Shown: piece by piece, positions 36,690 through 49,594 of the stretch
How the letters are laid out: each line of letters begins with the position of its first letter
Numbering within the stretch: position 1 is the first letter of the stretch
From: Narthecium ossifragum
Taxonomy: Eukaryota; Streptophyta; Magnoliopsida; Dioscoreales; Nartheciaceae
NCBI GenBank assembly: GCA_963920575.1
Contig: OY986965.1
Span: forward strand, 30,312,007-30,376,006
DNA length: 64,000 nt
Direction of reading: 5' to 3'
Translations under genes and position numbers: made by a program
The notes under the pieces: generated by a model
What the model saw: only the letters and a program-made list of their open reading frames with translations
Databases searched by the model: none
What the model was told of the DNA's origin: nothing

Positions 36690-39600
36690 CTATACTTCCT
36701 TAACAGAAAGGAAATCATCCCGTGGATGAGCCTCTTCAACAATCACTTCCATCTCATCTCCAATCTGTTTTCCAACTGACACAGATGCAGACGATTGAAC
36801 ACCTACCTGCAAAAAGCAAGAATACCAGTTCAACATTTATTTTACAAAAGAAATGCTATATATAGAGAGAAATAAACGTAAAATATGACTATCAATTTCA
36901 CCAACATTTTAACTACTAACCTCAACCAGAAGTAATGCTGCCAATCGGTCTTTGATGAATCTAAGAATCAAGGCACGGAACTTCCTTTCCTTTGGTTGTC
37001 TTTTAAGATACACCAATAACCAATATCTTAAACTGCTATTATAGAGCCTTTTAGCTACTCTAACATGTATGCTTACAAGACTTGCTATCCCTTCCAAATC
37101 GCCAGCAGAAAATGGTGGGGGTTCTCTCCTAAGAAATGCTTTAACCTGTAAAGCCAAAGCACAAAGTTCCATCTAAATCCAAAGTACATGACACCTCTTT
37201 TAGCAATAAAGCAACATATATTAAGCAATTTTTTTTTTGGGGTCAAATTTCAATCTAAATCCAAAGCACAGCAAAATATTATGTTTTACTTTTAGATAAC
37301 ACCTCTTCTGGCGAGCAGAATATAAAATCTAAAAAACACACCTGATAGTGCGCAAGAAGATCGACATATCTACGAATAGGAGATGTGAACTGTACATAAC
37401 CAGGAAGCCCAAGTACCCCATGGCGTATTGGCACTCTGAAATCTAACTCCGCTGCACGCATTATTTTGACATAAGCAGCACTTCTGACAGGTCCTTCTGG
37501 GAGGTGAGAAAATGCTGAAGCTGAGATGCTTGACTGGGGTTGCCCTCTGTAAGGCAAAGGAATGTTGTTTCGAGATCCAAACGTTGCTATAACCTCTCCA
37601 CAAAGAATCATCATTTCAGAGACAAGTCGCATCGCAGGGTCAGATTGGTCTTCAACATAAAGAGTGATCGATGGCTCAGGATCATCAGAATTTGCCACCT
37701 TGATTCGTGGTTCTATAGTAGCTGTGTTTATGGCACCCTGGGATTTACATTTGTCAATTTCCTCAAAGTCAAAACAATATGAGATCTTCAGGGATAATTA
37801 GATCCATCGGCAAAATTGATATTTGCAGGGAGGAAGGCTGTATGTGAAGAAAATAAAAAACTTCCTTTGGGATTGTTTTTGAACTGGATTTAAAATAACA
37901 GTAAACCAATAGCTATAAACATAATAAAAACAAAATGATGCAAACTTCTAAAAGACTACTTACTAAGATTAAAAAGGTACAGGAAGGAAACATCATAAAG
38001 AAATTTCCTTCTGTTTGGATATTGGAAACCTCAGTTAATATCAGAATACCTTGAATACTTACACAAACATGTGAATAGAGGGTAAAGAAAAAACTAACAA
38101 GAACAGGAAGATGGTACTTAACATTCGCATCAAAAGCAGAACATGTCACATAGACAGAAAATGTACATGGAATATATGATAACTGGATACAACTACAAAC
38201 CTGGTTCCTACGCCACTGTAACCGGAGTGTAGCGGCTTCAGATAGGATTCTGAGTTCAGCCTCCTCTTCCAGGTTCAAATGAAGCAGCTCAGATGCACTT
38301 TCATATGTCAACATGTAGGTTGGTCGGATAATTGAGTTGTCTACAGAATATTCTGCAATACTACAAGATCGGAAGTATGTAAGTACCTCTAAAGCAGAGA
38401 GCACAAATTTCAAGAAGTACATTTTTTGTAGGGGAAAAAATCACACAAGGGGATCCACAGTGTACCTGCCATCTTGATGCAGAGTAACTGAAACACTAAC
38501 AGCCTTACAGAGTTTCCCTTGTTGCAAGCTCATACCCTCCATCGCGAGCTTCTCCGGGAACATCGGAAAAGTAGCAGTGGGCAGAAAAACAGAGGTTCCT
38601 CTTCTTCTTGCCTCCCTATGTCCACAAAACAAAAGTTACTTGCTTCATCCGCGTTATTATTAACAGCTAAAGAAAATCAGAGATATCCAAGGAAAAAACC
38701 TGTCAACTATGCCATGAGGCTCTACTAAAGAAGCAGGATCGGCAACATGAATCCAGATACGCATCCTGCCATCTTGCAACTTTGTTGCACTCAGCGCATC
38801 ATCAAGCTGAATCACCAAACAAAAGATATTAGACTGACTATAAGCAATCTCCAAACAACATTTATAACAGAATGTGATATTTGAAAATGTAGAACTTCAT
38901 GAAAAATCTTCTCAATATGTAGCTGAACAATCACCTCATCAGCCTCATCCACATCAATTGCATAAACTTTCAAGGATGTGAGATCTTTCCTGTTCATCTA
39001 AAGGTGGCTTGCACAAAACAAACACATTAGGTGCATATATCGAGACAAAACAACTAGAATTTAACCTGAATACCGTTCCTACCTCATCGGGGTCAGAAGT
39101 CAGAGTCAAAAGGTTTTCAGCAGACAACAGAACATCTTCAGGATATTCAGTACGGACGTTGAACTTCAAGAGATCAAGATTGACATGCAAAGGAAAGTAT
39201 CCAATATGTATCAGGAGGTCTACCGCAGCTGATGATGTCTTGGGTAAATCCATCGCCTTCAGTATCTACACAAAAGAGAAAAATTATACGATTCAATTAG
39301 CATGCGCAAGATGTGCCAAAGAGTGAAAAGGCCATGTTGAAAGAAGAATGAGATCCTGAATTTCAACTTTTGGACCAAGGAACAAACACACAGCAATTGA
39401 AGAAAGGGGATAGTGCTAATGAAATAGTAGTCTTAGTGGAACGGAATGCAGAAAATGGAAAATAGAGATTTAGAGCAGGTAATCAAAGTTACCATGCCAG
39501 CTGTCTTTCTCTGTTCATCACTCTTGCATGTGTCAATAGCATAAGCCTCAAGGGACTCAATCTTTTGCTTGATTTTAACTTCTGACATCCAAGAACATTT

Positions 39601-41247
39601 AGGCGGCTTAGAGCATGACGGCATCGCCTTTGCAGATAGCAATAATTGGACAAATTCTTTAAACTCCTTCTCAGATGCTTCCTTAACTTGTTTCCTATGA
39701 AGAAGTTCTTCTACCTGAAATCACACAACTGCATCATTGGATATAAGATTATAATCAAAGTACTAAGGCAACAGCTTTGATTCAAACTTTCACCAAAATG
39801 CTAAATGAATCAAGATACAAGCTCCAAAAGGGAATAAATGTCAAATGGCCTATTGGTTATTGGTGAAACAAAGCAACAGAAACATGCTTGCACCAAACCA
39901 TAATAACAACTCCTTTCAGTATTAATGTAGAGAAAGAGAATTGCATGGTCACTGTCAAGTGTGGACATACGTAATACAACTCCATGCAGTAATATCAGTC
40001 TTTTAAAAGTGATCAGTATCTTTCCAGCTGAAAAGAGTACCTGAACAGCGGGCCGAGGTTCATAAACCGAATAAGATCCTTTGGAATCCACCACATTAAA
40101 GTAAACCTCATCTTTCGACAGCAAGATATGAGCACAATAGCTTTCCAGCGGCTCCCTGCTCCCATATATGATCTGGGAAAAAACCACACTTTTTTCCTTA
40201 ATAAGCTGGTTAAATTTGCAAACTTTGCAGTATTGTCCATGCACGCCAAAAGAATTCTACCTCAGCTAATCCCTCAGCTGTCACCATCTTCTTCTTTTCC
40301 AAAAGTTCCACCCAAGCAAATTCCAAGATCGTCGGATCCTTTAACATCACATAACAGGGTTGTAACAAGCTTACAATACATCCCAATCTTCAGAAAAAGA
40401 CAAAAAAATATAACCATGCCATACCAAGAGACATTGAGCTTTCTCAATAAATTCTGCAATTTCTGTATGATCAAAATCTTCGATACCAGGCACTATATAG
40501 GTAACTTGCTGAGGCTTTATGGAAGAAGTGATTCCATTCTGCATCAAAAAAACAAATTTCAACACAAGAAATAGGTGTTGTATCTGACACCTGATTGATA
40601 GCATAAGAGGAGAACAACATACGAAACGAAAGAGCAAACACCTAGCAACCTATTCAAAAGGCCGCATCAGTTGTTTCTATAAGGACCTGATCATACACTG
40701 TCCAATTTTTCTTGCCGTCAGGTTTCTGCACAACTGCTAGCAATGACTTTTGAGAATCCTTCCGAAATTCGAGCAATAGTCCTTTCTGAAGAACTCTCTT
40801 TTCCATCTTGTTTTCCACCAACTCTTTACTGCTAGATACCCCAAGCCTGCATCCACCCTTAAAGTATAAATACTGCAAGCATTCACGAACTTAAACCCTA
40901 AAATTTCCTTCAAATTACCAGCATATGCAATCAGAAATTCTATAGTAAAATAGTAAAGATAATTACTTGCTAGCGGCGCGGATCCGCCTGCTGGCGCGAA
41001 GGGCCTCGAGCTCCTCCGTGACGGAGTCGACGAGGCTGTGAACGACGCGAGCGCCAGCGCCGTAGCCATACCGGAGGACGACGCCGTCCAAAGGACGCTT
41101 TAGATGACAAGGACTGAGAGGGACAAGGTTGAGGCGAAGAGCGGAAGGGCGGAAATGGGGGAATTGGCAGTAGAGGAAGGTGGAGAACGGAGAGCAGTAG
41201 GCCGAGCGGAAGACGCTCCCTGCTTGAGAAGCCATCGGTTTATTCAT
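36690..41247 (-). CDS. RNR1: Ribonuclease II, chloroplastic/mitochondrial (RNR1)
   Basis: Organellar 3'-5' exoribonuclease of the RNB family, needed for rRNA and mRNA 3'-end maturation. Fourteen exons: 41247-40967, 40846-40687, 40538-40425, 40338-40261, 40172-40041, 39714-39493, 39265-39083, 38997-38935, 38806-38700, 38615-38466, 38360-38201, 37737-37342, 37145-36921, 36806-36690; 795 residues, phases consistent throughout. The N-terminus is Ser/Arg-rich and lacks acids, as expected of a transit peptide; starts at 41247 or 41235 are both possible. The RNB domain begins at about residue 400 with the catalytic acids in VYAIDVDEADELDDALS (Asp405, 410, 413 and 414). REARRRGTSVFLPTATFPMF and FTSPIRRYVDLLAHYQ follow. 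The C-terminal 80 residues resemble the S1-like end (VGKQIGDEMEVIVEEAHPRDD). It aligns end to end with Arabidopsis RNR1 as I recall it and appears intact. Confidence 0.96.
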
Positions 41248-42746
41248 GCCAGAAAGATGGGTATAACTCCCGAGGATAGGAGGTCCTATACGTGCTTCTC
41301 CAACGAGGAAGCCATGTTTGCAGAGCTCCGGCGCTCGGGCGCTTACCTGTTGATGGATAACTCGAGGCCGATGGGTATTGGTTGATGAGCACGGTCTGAA
41401 TTGAAAGCCCAATTTCATTCGACAAAAGCCCACAACTGTCGGGAAAAGCCCGTTAGGAACAACCCGTGGCCTGTAGACAGCGGCTAAAATGCCCAATCCC
41501 TCAAGTGAATTTTACTTTTTTTTTATTTGATTAGTTCAGCTCGAAAGCTAGTAGTACAACTTACATCACACTATCTAAAACACCTAGCCCATCAACCTCC
41601 GATCAGGCAAAACAACTATCGGTGTCTGCTGATTGGATAGAGACACATCCAACAACAGGCTTCCAAACAGCAACAATCCCTCCACATCGGCCCTGAGCTG
41701 GAATCACAAAGCAATCAAAAAGCCGCCCCAGCTTGCTCTGTATCCATACAATCTTATCCTCTGCAACAAGGGTATCAAGAAGGAAAAGACATGACAAACT
41801 ATTGTCAGCAAATAATCTAAAGCAAGAATCCACAACTCGCTTCGGCCCTGCTGACCTACAATTCCAAAAAACTGTCAATGATACACCATTTGAGAAAACC
41901 ATCCATATTAGCATCATCAATTACAAAAAACCATTTATAGTACTAGGATAGAAAAAACAAGGTCTCCATTAGGCAAATATCCACAAAAAGATTCCTCGAA
42001 AGTTTTTAATCTCGCATTTATTTTTCCATATACACCACTAATAGGAAAAGTGACAAGAGAACGAGAAACGACCTGGCAAGTGGCAACAAGGTACTACAAA
42101 TTAATGAATGTCTTGTAAGAATATGTGATGTAAAACAATGATAAGACCATAGGCAAAATTATGGACACGTCAAGGGAAGATACTTGCGGAGAATCCCATG
42201 TAAGCGAACCAAAATTGGAAGAGAGAGTTCCCCTCCATGCCCACCGGGACATCCCCTTATACACATCTATGCGCGGTAGAGATACAGCTAAAACAGACAT
42301 TGACACGACAAAGCTCCTTAGACATTAACACATCAACCTGGTACCTACTATTCTAACTATTTGTAAACACCGAACTACAAATGGAAAGGGCCACTCCAGG
42401 GAAATGTCGCCAGGACTTCTCCAAGAGTTTTAAACACATGGCTTCATCTCTTGCTCCTATTTGCACAAGTATCTGAACAGGCACTACCGTCGCTCTTGGG
42501 CAGTGCTTGACGAGTTGGTCAACGCCCAGGAAAGGACCTTTTGTGGCGTAGAGATTCCTTTTCCATGCAAGTTCCCTGCATTTTTCTTGCCAAAGATTAA
42601 GCAGAGAGGTCATTTAAGAGAAGATTAATTTGATTATGAGATACTTTTCGGGATGATTAAAATGCTGAGAAGCTGATAAAGATTGCACATGATCATGCAG
42701 GCACTAAGCAAACAGGTCAAACTTTTCTTACAGCGACAGAGAGATG
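41248..42746. other. Intergenic interval with a LINE remnant
   Basis: Apart from the LINE fragment at 41603-41920 I see no gene. An 86-codon minus-strand frame at 42353-42613 matches no family I know and lies where the 3' untranslated region of the next gene is expected. Confidence 0.4.
41603..41920 (-). mobile_element. LINE ORF2 endonuclease fragment
   Basis: A 105-codon open stretch resembles the start of a plant LINE ORF2 exonuclease-endonuclease-phosphatase domain: FWNCRSAGPKRVV (usual form WNCRGAG) and, about 60 residues on, GRCGGIVAVWK. No reverse transcriptase, RNase H or poly(A) tail is nearby, so only a short relic remains. Confidence 0.6.
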
Positions 42747-45700
42747 TTATACCAGGGGCGGGTAGCCGGGGTCGACGGCAGTGCCGCAGATGGCACACTT
42801 GCTTGGATACTGGTTCTGTGAGCAAGCGGCACACACCCTGTGATAACAGGGGATCAAGGCCAACGTCCCTTCCTCCTTTTGGCACACTGCGCAGAGTTTG
42901 CTTGATAGCTGCACCTGCACGCATCACTCAGATATGGTCAGCTCTTTCTGATGATAAAAATGTTTAGAGATATCGCGCTCCATGAAAGCAATTTTTCACT
43001 ATAAGAAGAGAGAAATATACCTGATTGGCAGTTGGGACAGAAGCCTCGGAGACAGAAGCCTCGGAGACAGAAGCCTCGGAGTTGTTCGTCGTTGATGGCA
43101 GCTGGGGACTGTTCGGATAATCGCACCATTCTCTGGAGAAATAAGAGAACGGGGGTCGATTCTGGGCGTTGTTCAAGTTTGCTGCATGCTGCGGGGGCAA
43201 CCTCGAACCTCCTGCTCCTTGTGCATAAGACGACCATTCCTGAAGACGTGCCCAGTCGAATCCAAAGAGTTCCACTGGTTTTCCGAGTCCAGGAACGAAG
43301 TCCCCGACTTCTCTATTGTTTGACTTCCGCTCCGCTGAGTCTCCATGAGCAATGCAGCCGATCTTGGAGTTTAACTTTTTGGCGAGCCAAGACTTAGCAG
43401 ACTCGGAGAGATCTGCGGATTGTAGGGACTCCAATGACCTATGCATTGTGAAAGCCGGAGTTTCATGGCGATGGTAATCCATGGAGAGCCCATGTACGCC
43501 TGGGCTAGTGTGGAGCTGCGCCTGTTGATCGGGTGGAGGTGGGACCGTCTCGTAGACAAGCCTGGACGGAAACGGGAGAAGAACCATGTGGGTGGCCGGC
43601 CCGTTCCCTGTGGGAACCACCCGCATCTGGCAGGTGCCTGGGAGTGCACGCACGAAGTCCTTGAGCTTTGGATAGCCCAGCGAGGCATGGTCCAGCTCCA
43701 TTCCACACGTAGCCCTGAAGTCCCCTTTCAAAGAAGACAGTGGGTACCACTCGCCCTCCGGGAGCCGTTTGCAGGCTTCTTTAAGGTAATCCGGTAACCA
43801 GTTCTTGAACTTAGATACCCAGGGTGGAAGTATCTGTTCGTTGTTTAGATCAACAGCTGAGATGTCGTCTGGTATCATTGTTTGCTGGTCGGCAGGATCA
43901 GTGTGGCCTAAGAACTTGCATATACCCGCCAGCAAGATGCTCTTAGCAAATGCTCTTTTGATCTCCACCCTCTTGTTGTAGATGGAGACGAACTGGGCTT
44001 CGATGGCAGCAGCGAAAGCTTCCTCTCCTTTGAAGGTGACAAAGCCGAACCCCCTGGATACCACATGATGCCTAGTTTGTGCGCCTATAACCACGGCTTC
44101 TTCTACTGCTCCAAACTCGGCCTCGAAGAATTCCTTCAGGTAATCTGACAGTGACAAACACAAGCACGGAACCAGAAAATATCATGAGTACTAATCCGCC
44201 ATTGTTGCAATTTGACATGAGCTGAAGAATTTGTTCCCGCGTTGGGAATTTTGACTCACCAGAGTCGACAAGAGGAGGCAGACCCCCAACGAAAACCTTG
44301 CGACATAGATCGTCATCGTGGATGCGAGTGCGATGCTAGTAGATATTCATCCAAAGGAGAAGTTGGGAGTAATCAACAGTAATGTAGGTGGTGGTCGATA
44401 ATTCCCGGAGTTCAGCTTACCTTGGTTGGGGATTTGAACCATCCATGCTTTGTTTCCAATGAGGAGTTCTGGAGCCGCTTTATCTCAATATCCCCGGGCG
44501 CATACTTGCATCTTGCATCTCCCACACAGCGAGGGGACGAGTCAAAGCAGCGACAAAGTCCTTGCTTCGCATGCTGGTGGCTGGAGCTCAACAGACTGCA
44601 GGACAAGAATGCCAGGTAGAAGACAACAGAACCAAAGTAGGAATTTGTGTCAAGAGTTACAAAAGTTAAATTGAACTGCTCTTACGTTTTGCTTCTTATG
44701 TTTTCATCTTCATTTAAAATCTCTTCGTCTGAGTGGTTGCTGAAAGGCAAACTGTGAGCAGTCTTTCTACGAGGGGTAACATTGTTGTTCAGCGCACCCA
44801 TGAGGATATTTTTGTTCCCTTAATGATGAGTTTTGTAAGAGAACACATGTGATATTTGAAACTATAAACCTGACCAACTCAGGAGAACGTGAACTGGAAA
44901 AATCATTGGTTCAGGATGAGTAAGAAATCTCACGAAGTCCTTCATTGGCAGGGCTGAGCAAAAGACGCACCTCCTCTGATTTTGCAACGTCAATCGGTCT
45001 TAGTCTCCTGTCAAAGATGAAACAGAAGAAGAACATAACATCATAACAATTCAAGAGAAATGGAAGCTAAACAGGAAAAGTTGAATGGTTAGATATGATG
45101 TCACGGATTCACAAACTGAATGTTCATGAAATGACTGCTGGCTCCACAGCGTAAGAGCAGCTTCACGCAGCATATGAAATCGTTCTTTACAGCCAAAAAT
45201 AAAGGAGTTTCCCCCATCTCTGAAGAGATATCTACAGATCCTGGACTATGAAGCAGCAGTATCTCCAATGCCGAATAAAGACGTGTTAAGCTCTCGCAAT
45301 CCAAATAATTTGAGACAGGAACAATGGAGACACCATATACATAAGAGAAGCTCGCGAAGATCACCTGAAGGGCTTCATAGTTGCCTTTATAAGCAGCAAA
45401 GTGCACTACTGTGAAACCTAAGTTGTTCCTCTGGCTCGCACTGGCACCATTTTTCAGCAAAAGGCATAGGACTCTGGCAGTTTTTTGAAGAGAAACATTT
45501 AAAGATAAAGAAATTTACGCTAGCGAACAAGTAAAGATGTTTTGCTGTTAGTTGACCTTGGGTCCTTCTGAGTTGAACACTCCATGAGGCACCAGTGAAG
45601 TGCAGCGTTACCATCGGTATCGGTTTCATTCACGTTCACATCTTTCTTAAGCAGCAGCCCGATGATGGTTTCGTCGCAGGCCTGAAGGGGAATACGTTGT

Positions 45701-47200
45701 CAAGCCATGGCCAGATGCAAATAACAGAGGAAAATAAAAAAGAACCAAACAAAAGCAGCAGAAGAAATACCCGAGAGGCCCGCAACAGAGGTGTCATTGC
45801 CTTGCTATGGGAGAACCCGCCAAACACGTGAAGCAGCTCGATCTCGCGGAGCAAGGCAAACCTCTTCTCGTAGCGAGTCTCCTGCAGATCATCACGCCAT
45901 TCATCGCCGAGCCATCTACCTGAGCTCGGCACCTTTGGCGGATGCCTCAGAGCTATGGCATTATCCAGCACGAAGTCATAAATGGTCAATGAGGCTTTGG
46001 CGCTGGAACGTACAACCTTATCCGCGGCTACTATAAGCAGCGCAGCGAGCGCGATGGCTCGCCCAGCCAATGCATTCGATAGCGCGACCGCCGCAACGTC
46101 CCTCGTCTCCTCCGCGAGCAACTTAATTGAACTTAAATCCTGCAACACAACCTATTTAAGGTACCGGCTTAAGAGAGTGTTAGCGAGTCATCATCTCCGG
46201 AAAACAAACCCTTTGGCTGAGCCGGAGCAGCAGCTCTTCGACCGATTGGCTCGGAAACCACTCGATCTGCATCCTAGGAGAAGGGATGCAGAGCGAAGAT
46301 GCCAAAAGGAGAAACCAGTCACCACAAACAGGAGCAAGTTTAAGCGGAAGTACCTCAAACTTTTGATCTACCTTCTTTCGAAAAGGCAAAACCAAAGGTA
46401 ACGCCGATCGATACCTTTTACTGCATAAAGCGATGTCAAGAGCGAGGAGAGACTCCTCGTCCTTGGATCTCAGATCGGTGCGCGCCTTCTGGCGCAGGAG
46501 AAGGTCAATGCACTTGGTTGAGTGCGCCTCCGCCGCGTCGTGAAGCGGAGTCCGCCCCGAGCCGTCCACATCGTTGATGCGGACCGCCGCTTCGATGTCG
46601 CCTTCGATCAAAACCCTCGCGCACTCGACGGAGTCCAGCTTGCAAGCCAGATGGAGTAGTTTCGCGGCTAAGACTGGATGAAGGGTTTCCCGGCACTCGG
46701 AGCCGCCGTCTTCCAGATTCACTTCAGCCGATGACTTCTCCCGGGCTTGCTGAACCAGCGAAACGAGCTGTATCCTATCGTCTCGCCATAAGGCCTCAAT
46801 GAGGCGTCTCTCCAAGTCTCCTCCAGTCCGACTAACTCCGGACTCCCTCTCCTCTTCTCGAAGCCCATCCTCGTCAAAGAGGAAATCCTCATTTCTTGAG
46901 TTGGAGGAGACGAAAGGTGCCGGATCTTTGCTTCTTTTGAGACCTGGTTCTTGCGGGAAGACCTCTGGATCTTTCATGATCTGCAAAATTGAAGAAGAAC
47001 ATCGCAAGAGAGCAGGTATACAAAAAGGCGAGCAGAACTACAAACTTCCTAAGGATTCAGAGTGCTAGGAGATCTAAAGAACGAAAAAATCAAGCTAAAG
47101 ATCTCAAGAAAATATGGCAAAACAACAAAGGCCACCGAGATAGCAAGAAGAATCCAAAAAAAATTCTCGAAATCTGGCAAGATCGACGCACCTCCTCCAT
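42747..47200 (-). CDS. Ankyrin-CCCH-RRM-LOTUS-RING multidomain protein
   Basis: Thirteen exons: 47200-47192, 46980-46415, 46273-46210, 46139-45771, 45681-45557, 45473-45365, 45262-45117, 45007-44934, 44818-44686, 44595-44421, 44335-44260, 44144-43021, 42914-42747; 1045 residues with all phases consistent. Order: ankyrin repeats at about 100-185 and 338-480 (GRTPLHDAAEAHSTKCIDLLL, GNAALHWC, GFTVVHFAAYKGNYEAL, GETPLFLAV); CCCH-like finger at about 545-570; RRM at about 600-680 (RNP2 KVFVGGLPP, RNP1 RGFGFVTF); LOTUS/OST-HTH at about 708-800 (WYPLSSLKGDFRATCGMEL, LGYPKLKDFV); C-terminal RING (CAVCQKEEG, CYHRVCAAC, CAICG). It is probably an RNA-binding protein with ubiquitin-ligase potential, by inference from domains. 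The finger reads C-x8-C-x5-C-x3-P, so the last His ligand is missing. The first coding exon is nine bases (MEE); starting at the ATG at 46977 instead would drop four residues. Confidence 0.88.
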
Positions 47201-49594
47201 CGCGGACCCCGGATACACCCTGCGGACATGAAGAGCCGAGATAAGTCCAGCATTCGATCTCCAAAACCTAGAAATCTCAAATCGTGATCAATGCTACCTC
47301 AAATTAGAAGAAATCCAAGAAGACATGGAGACGCTACTCAAAGACGAAACAGAGGGAGGCGCCAAGAAGAAAGAAAAGGGCGGTCCGAGGTAGCCCGCCC
47401 GCTCGTATTTATAGATGTCAAATTCGAATCCAAGAGCCCGCTTGCCGGACAAGCTACCTTAAATCCGACGTGGCATTCGCAGTGTCGGATTTGAACGCAC
47501 GAGTCACGACCACCTGTGTATATGTCCACCACTAACAACTTCACACGTGTCCACGATCAATGTTCTTTCGTGCCACGCATTCTGATGCCGTTTAACATTG
47601 TTGGCTCTCATGGTATAGAAGTACAAATTGAACAGGGTTAAAAGTCTTTGTTTCACCTCACCGGTAACAAACTTAAAACGAACAAATTATTGGTCCGAGC
47701 CACTTATCATTTATTTACGGGTTAATTGGTGTTTAAGACATTCAGATGGAAATATTTTGTCTTAGGTTATCATACTTTTTTCTTAAGGCATTTAGTGCAT
47801 AAAACTTTTTTTATTATTAAAATACTCTTTCAATATTCCTAACATATCCCATTGACTGTTCATATTCATGTGACTATTCATATTCATGTGACTGTTCATA
47901 TTCCCGATGAAAAGTAGGTTACTTTCCACGATTACGGAGAGTAAGTTACTTTCCACGATTACGGAGAGTAAGTTACTTTCCACGATTACGGAGAGTAAGT
48001 TACTTTCCACGATTACGGAGAGTAAAATAACTTATGTTATTGGTGATGAAATCGTTGAAAATAACTTGAGTTACTTTCCAGATTAAACCAATGGAAAGTA
48101 ACTAGTGGAAAATAACTTGAGTCTCGATGATGAAATATACAAGTTACTTTCCACTTTTTGGGTATTGTATAAGTTACTTTTCACATTTTTTACAAATGTA
48201 TAAGTTACTTCCCATTTTTTTTGCAAATGTACAAGTTATTTTTCACTTTTTTGTAATTGTGCAAGTTACTTTTCATGTGTACAAGTTATATTTTGTACAA
48301 TATAACTTGTACAAGTTACTTTCCAATTTTTGCAATTGTAGATTTGTGGAAAGTAACTTGAGTCAAAAATTAGTCAAACAAATTAAAAAATATTTATGAA
48401 AAATTTGATTGTCAATTGTAAAAATTAACAAATGAGAGACATAATTTACTTTATTGTCAAAATTCAAAAAAAAAACAAAGAAAAAAAAACATTCTACGCA
48501 TGACATCCTATTTTACTTTTAAAAAATAAAACAAAAAAAAAGAAAGAAAAAAAAGGTCGTCGCGATCATTGGCTGCGTCGTCGCGACGGAATCCGGAGGG
48601 TGAGGATGGAGCTGGGCGACGGCGACAGGATCCGGAGGGTGAGGAGTTGGTGGATACCGGCGTCGTTGGAGCATACGGGGGATCTAGACGGCAGCGGCGG
48701 TGACGGGATCTGGACGGCAATGGCGACGGGGGAAGGAGGTGGCGACGGGAGGTGTTTGGCAGCGACGGTGTGAGGAGCTGGGCCTCCGCGAGTTACTTTC
48801 CAGTGGCGTTGAGGATGCACGGAGGGTGAGGAGCTCCACGCGGCGACGACGACGGCGAGCTCGGAGCTGGATCGGCGACGAGCTGGATCGACGTGGCAAC
48901 AACGACGGCGAGCTGGGGGGGGGGGCGGGGGGCGCCGCCGCCGGTGGCTGGCGACGAGCGAGAACGGGCTGCTGGGGGGAGCCTGCGGCGGCTGGGGATT
49001 ATAGGATAGGGGTATTTTTGTCCCATCAGTCCCTATTGCCATATCAAAAAAAAACTAGAACCTACTGACAAACCCTATTTTTTTTTAGCCGCTATTGACC
49101 CTTCTCCCTTTATTTACATGATGGAAAAGGAAACAAAAAATCTCTGTAAAAGAAAGACCAAAATAATAACATTGAAGATTGATTACAAGGAAAGAATGGG
49201 CAAGAACAATGAGATCATAAACACCTTTCAATGACAAGAAGCTCCATGAAAGGAAGAATGAATCATACAAGATCAAATGACTAGTTTTCATCAGCTTCAA
49301 ATGCAAGATACAAATTCCCAGCTGGGCATCATTGCAGGAAAGAATGCTGTTAGCGACAGCAATACTACTAATTGTTCCTTTTTTCTTCACAGATCATGTA
49401 CAAGTGCCAAGAAAAACATCTCCTACTAAACTTCACAAGGAGAGAATCCTGACTTTACGAGGTGGTCGCAGGTGAGAGAAATATTACAAAGTCCCATGAA
49501 TTCAGTCCAAATTACCTTGTCCTTGTTTTGGAATCTGTACATTAGATCAACCATCTAGTCTTTTTACCTCCATGATGCAGGAAGAGAGGTTGAT
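47201..49594. other. Repeat-rich spacer
   Basis: Contains the promoter and leader of the ankyrin gene (47201-47500), then AT-rich DNA from 47.7 to 48.5 kb in which AAGTTACTTTCCAC and close variants recur on both strands, including a 27-bp minisatellite. From 48540 to 49010 there is a GC-rich, CpG-dense block with broken frames. The pattern suggests one decayed non-autonomous transposon; its ends were not found. Confidence 0.45.
47916..48024. repeat. 27-bp minisatellite, four copies
   Basis: Unit contains GTTACTTTCCACGATTACGG; copies start at 47916, 47943, 47970 and 47997. The first differs slightly, the others are nearly exact. Single copies of the GTTACTTTCCA core continue to about 48350. 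Confidence 0.9.

Noticed and set aside
40963..41496. 177-codon frame extending upstream of the RNase II start
   Set aside because: The upstream portion has no transit-peptide character and its ATG is far from the family start; the internal ATGs at 41247/41235 fit better.
43032..43797. Plus-strand frames of 118-121 codons
   Set aside because: Antisense shadows of the large RRM-LOTUS exon.
48566..49068. Overlapping frames of 70-158 codons in GC-rich DNA
   Set aside because: Proline/arginine-rich on both strands with no domain; typical of CpG-rich transposon DNA.
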